A stretch of DNA of 64,000 nt from an uncultured Desulfovibrionaceae bacterium (lineage in GTDB: Bacteria; Desulfobacterota; Desulfovibrionia; Desulfovibrionales; Desulfovibrionaceae): contig CATJOY010000054.1 in NCBI GenBank assembly GCA_949741925.1, forward strand, positions 1-64,000. The letters run 5' to 3'. Made by a program: the position numbers and the translations under genes. Of the stretch, positions 63,313 through 64,000 are shown piece after piece. The first letter of the stretch is position 1; every line of letters starts with the position of its first letter. The notes beneath the pieces are model-generated. The model was not told the origin of the DNA. It saw only the letters and a program-made list of their open reading frames with translations, and ran no database searches.

Positions 63313-64000
63313 GTGGCAAGTAAAAGCGCAGGCGGTATAGATGTGGCCGGGCGGGCCTTTCACTTGGGCTGGGGGACGCTGGTTTCCCGGCTGTTGGGTC
63401 TGGCTCGGGATATGCTGCTGGCCGCGTTTCTCGGAACTGGCGCTGTTGCCGATTCGTTTTTGTTGGCCTTTCGTCTGGCCAATATGGTCCGCCGCCTGCT
63501 GGCAGAAGGCAGCCTCAGCCAGGCCTTTGTGCCCGCCTATACCGGGTTGCGTCGGACTGAGGGCAGGACGCGGGCCGATTGCTTTGCCCGATCCTGCCTT
63601 CTGCTTCTGCCGCTTCTCTGCGCCGGGCTTGCGGGTATCGGCATCCTTTGCGCCAAGCCCCTGGCTTTGCTGCTTGGCCCGGGGCTCCTCCAAAAGGGGG
63701 AGCTTGAGCAGACGGCATTTTTCCTGGCCGCCTGTATGCCGTACCTCCCGCTGGCCGCCGGAGCCGCCGTCAGTTCCGGCATCCTGCTGGCGCGAGGATC
63801 TTTTCTGGCCCCGGCTCTCAACCCGGCCTTGCTCAATATTTTTCTGATCGGAGGCGCTGGAGGCGCTTTATGGTTCGGGCCCGGATCGGGGGCGCTGCTT
63901 CTTTGCGCCGCCCTGGTTCTTGGCGGGGCTGTTCAGTGGCTGGCGCAACTTCCGGCGCTGCGTCGCCTCGGGTTTGCGGCGGTCGGGCCCTGTTCGCTGC
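63313..64000 (+). CDS. murJ: lipid II flippase MurJ, N-terminal part
   Basis: Membrane flippase for the peptidoglycan precursor lipid II. AGRAFHLGWGTLVSRLLGLARDMLLAAFLG (key TLVSRLLGLARD), ADSFLLAFRLANMVRRLLAEGSLSQAFVP (key FRLANMVRRLLAEG) and several further membrane segments (LLLLPLLCAGLAGIGILCA; FLAACMPYLPLAAGAAVSSG) are typical of MurJ/MviN. The gene runs off the window. No ATG start exists in frame; GTG 63313 with AAGGCGG about 5 bases upstream is likely, and GTG 63343 is an alternative. The N-terminus thus differs from automated calls that need ATG. Confidence 0.9.
   Translation, partial: MASKSAGGIDVAGRAFHLGWGTLVSRLLGLARDMLLAAFLGTGAVADSFLLAFRLANMVRRLLAEGSLSQAFVPAYTGLRRTEGRTRADCFARSCLLLLPLLCAGLAGIGILCAKPLALLLGPGLLQKGELEQTAFFLAACMPYLPLAAGAAVSSGILLARGSFLAPALNPALLNIFLIGGAGGALWFGPGSGALLLCAALVLGGAVQWLAQLPALRRLGFAAVGPCSL

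Overview
The window reads as a Gram-negative, anaerobic, GC-rich (high fifties percent by eye) bacterial chromosome. The gene families point to the Desulfovibrionales, perhaps a Bilophila- or Desulfovibrio-like member. The evidence is indirect: a TAXI/TRAP transporter, IorAB, two lactate/glycolate-type dehydrogenases, LPS heptose genes (hldE kinase domain, gmhA), lipoprotein and outer-membrane proteins, chromosomal ParABS, and a PFKFB-like kinase/phosphatase. No rRNA, tRNA, CRISPR array, insertion sequence or prophage was seen. Species assignment is inference.

Layout. 1-273 is the 3' end of a TAXI solute-binding protein. 391-10169 is a catabolic island: GlcD/GlcF-like 2-hydroxyacid dehydrogenase, fused ADP-forming acyl-CoA synthetase, IorAB, an IclR regulator and a cyclic-amidohydrolase. 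Together these could turn a 2-hydroxy acid into a 2-oxo acid, then an acyl-CoA, then an acid plus ATP. 10397-13069 holds an envelope M23 peptidase and an HTH protein. 13486-19186 (minus) holds a PFKFB-like enzyme, 4-alpha-glucanotransferase, SppA and a CNNM/CorC-type protein. 19433-26316 is the chromosome-segregation neighbourhood: two perfect parS sites, coaBC with a degenerate UDG-fold-like partner, a 1.2-kb gene-free tract, then parA and parB. 26313-30377 holds hldE (kinase), mnmA and ftsEX.

30935-41729 holds a TrmH-type methyltransferase, an MltD-like lipoprotein with four LysM repeats, a 1,080-residue natural fusion of an MrfA-type helicase with an MrfB-type DEDD nuclease, a D-lactate dehydrogenase-type FAD/Fe-S protein and a DUF1847 protein. 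42287-46211 (minus) holds sugar-nucleotide genes (manC, rfbB) and a pseudouridine synthase. 46283-49957 (minus) holds an exported VCBS/TolB-like protein, a YtqB/MnmM-type methyltransferase and a lone OppF-type ATPase. 50382-53785 holds a zinc/coiled-coil protein, a pseudo-receiver/TPR protein and threonine synthase. 54196-62975 mixes a sirtuin, a CobD-like aminotransferase, MipA/OmpV, gmhA, FmdB, uvrC, a YbaK-type deacylase and an MFS protein. The window ends inside murJ.

Genes are separated by unusually GC-rich spacers that repeatedly carry the same palindromic modules: an AATSATT-centred palindrome, a CACAGGAA/TTCCTGTG hairpin and a GGGGC-AAC-GCCCC hairpin. These mostly sit just 3' of genes and look like a mobile or amplified intergenic repeat family. 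The most notable single observations are the MrfA-MrfB fusion, the hydroxyacid-to-ATP island with an operator-like palindrome over its promoter, the PFKFB-like enzyme, the paired parS sites, the intergenic repeat family, and the zinc-protein/pseudo-receiver pair. None is proven to be a new system; each needs database comparison.
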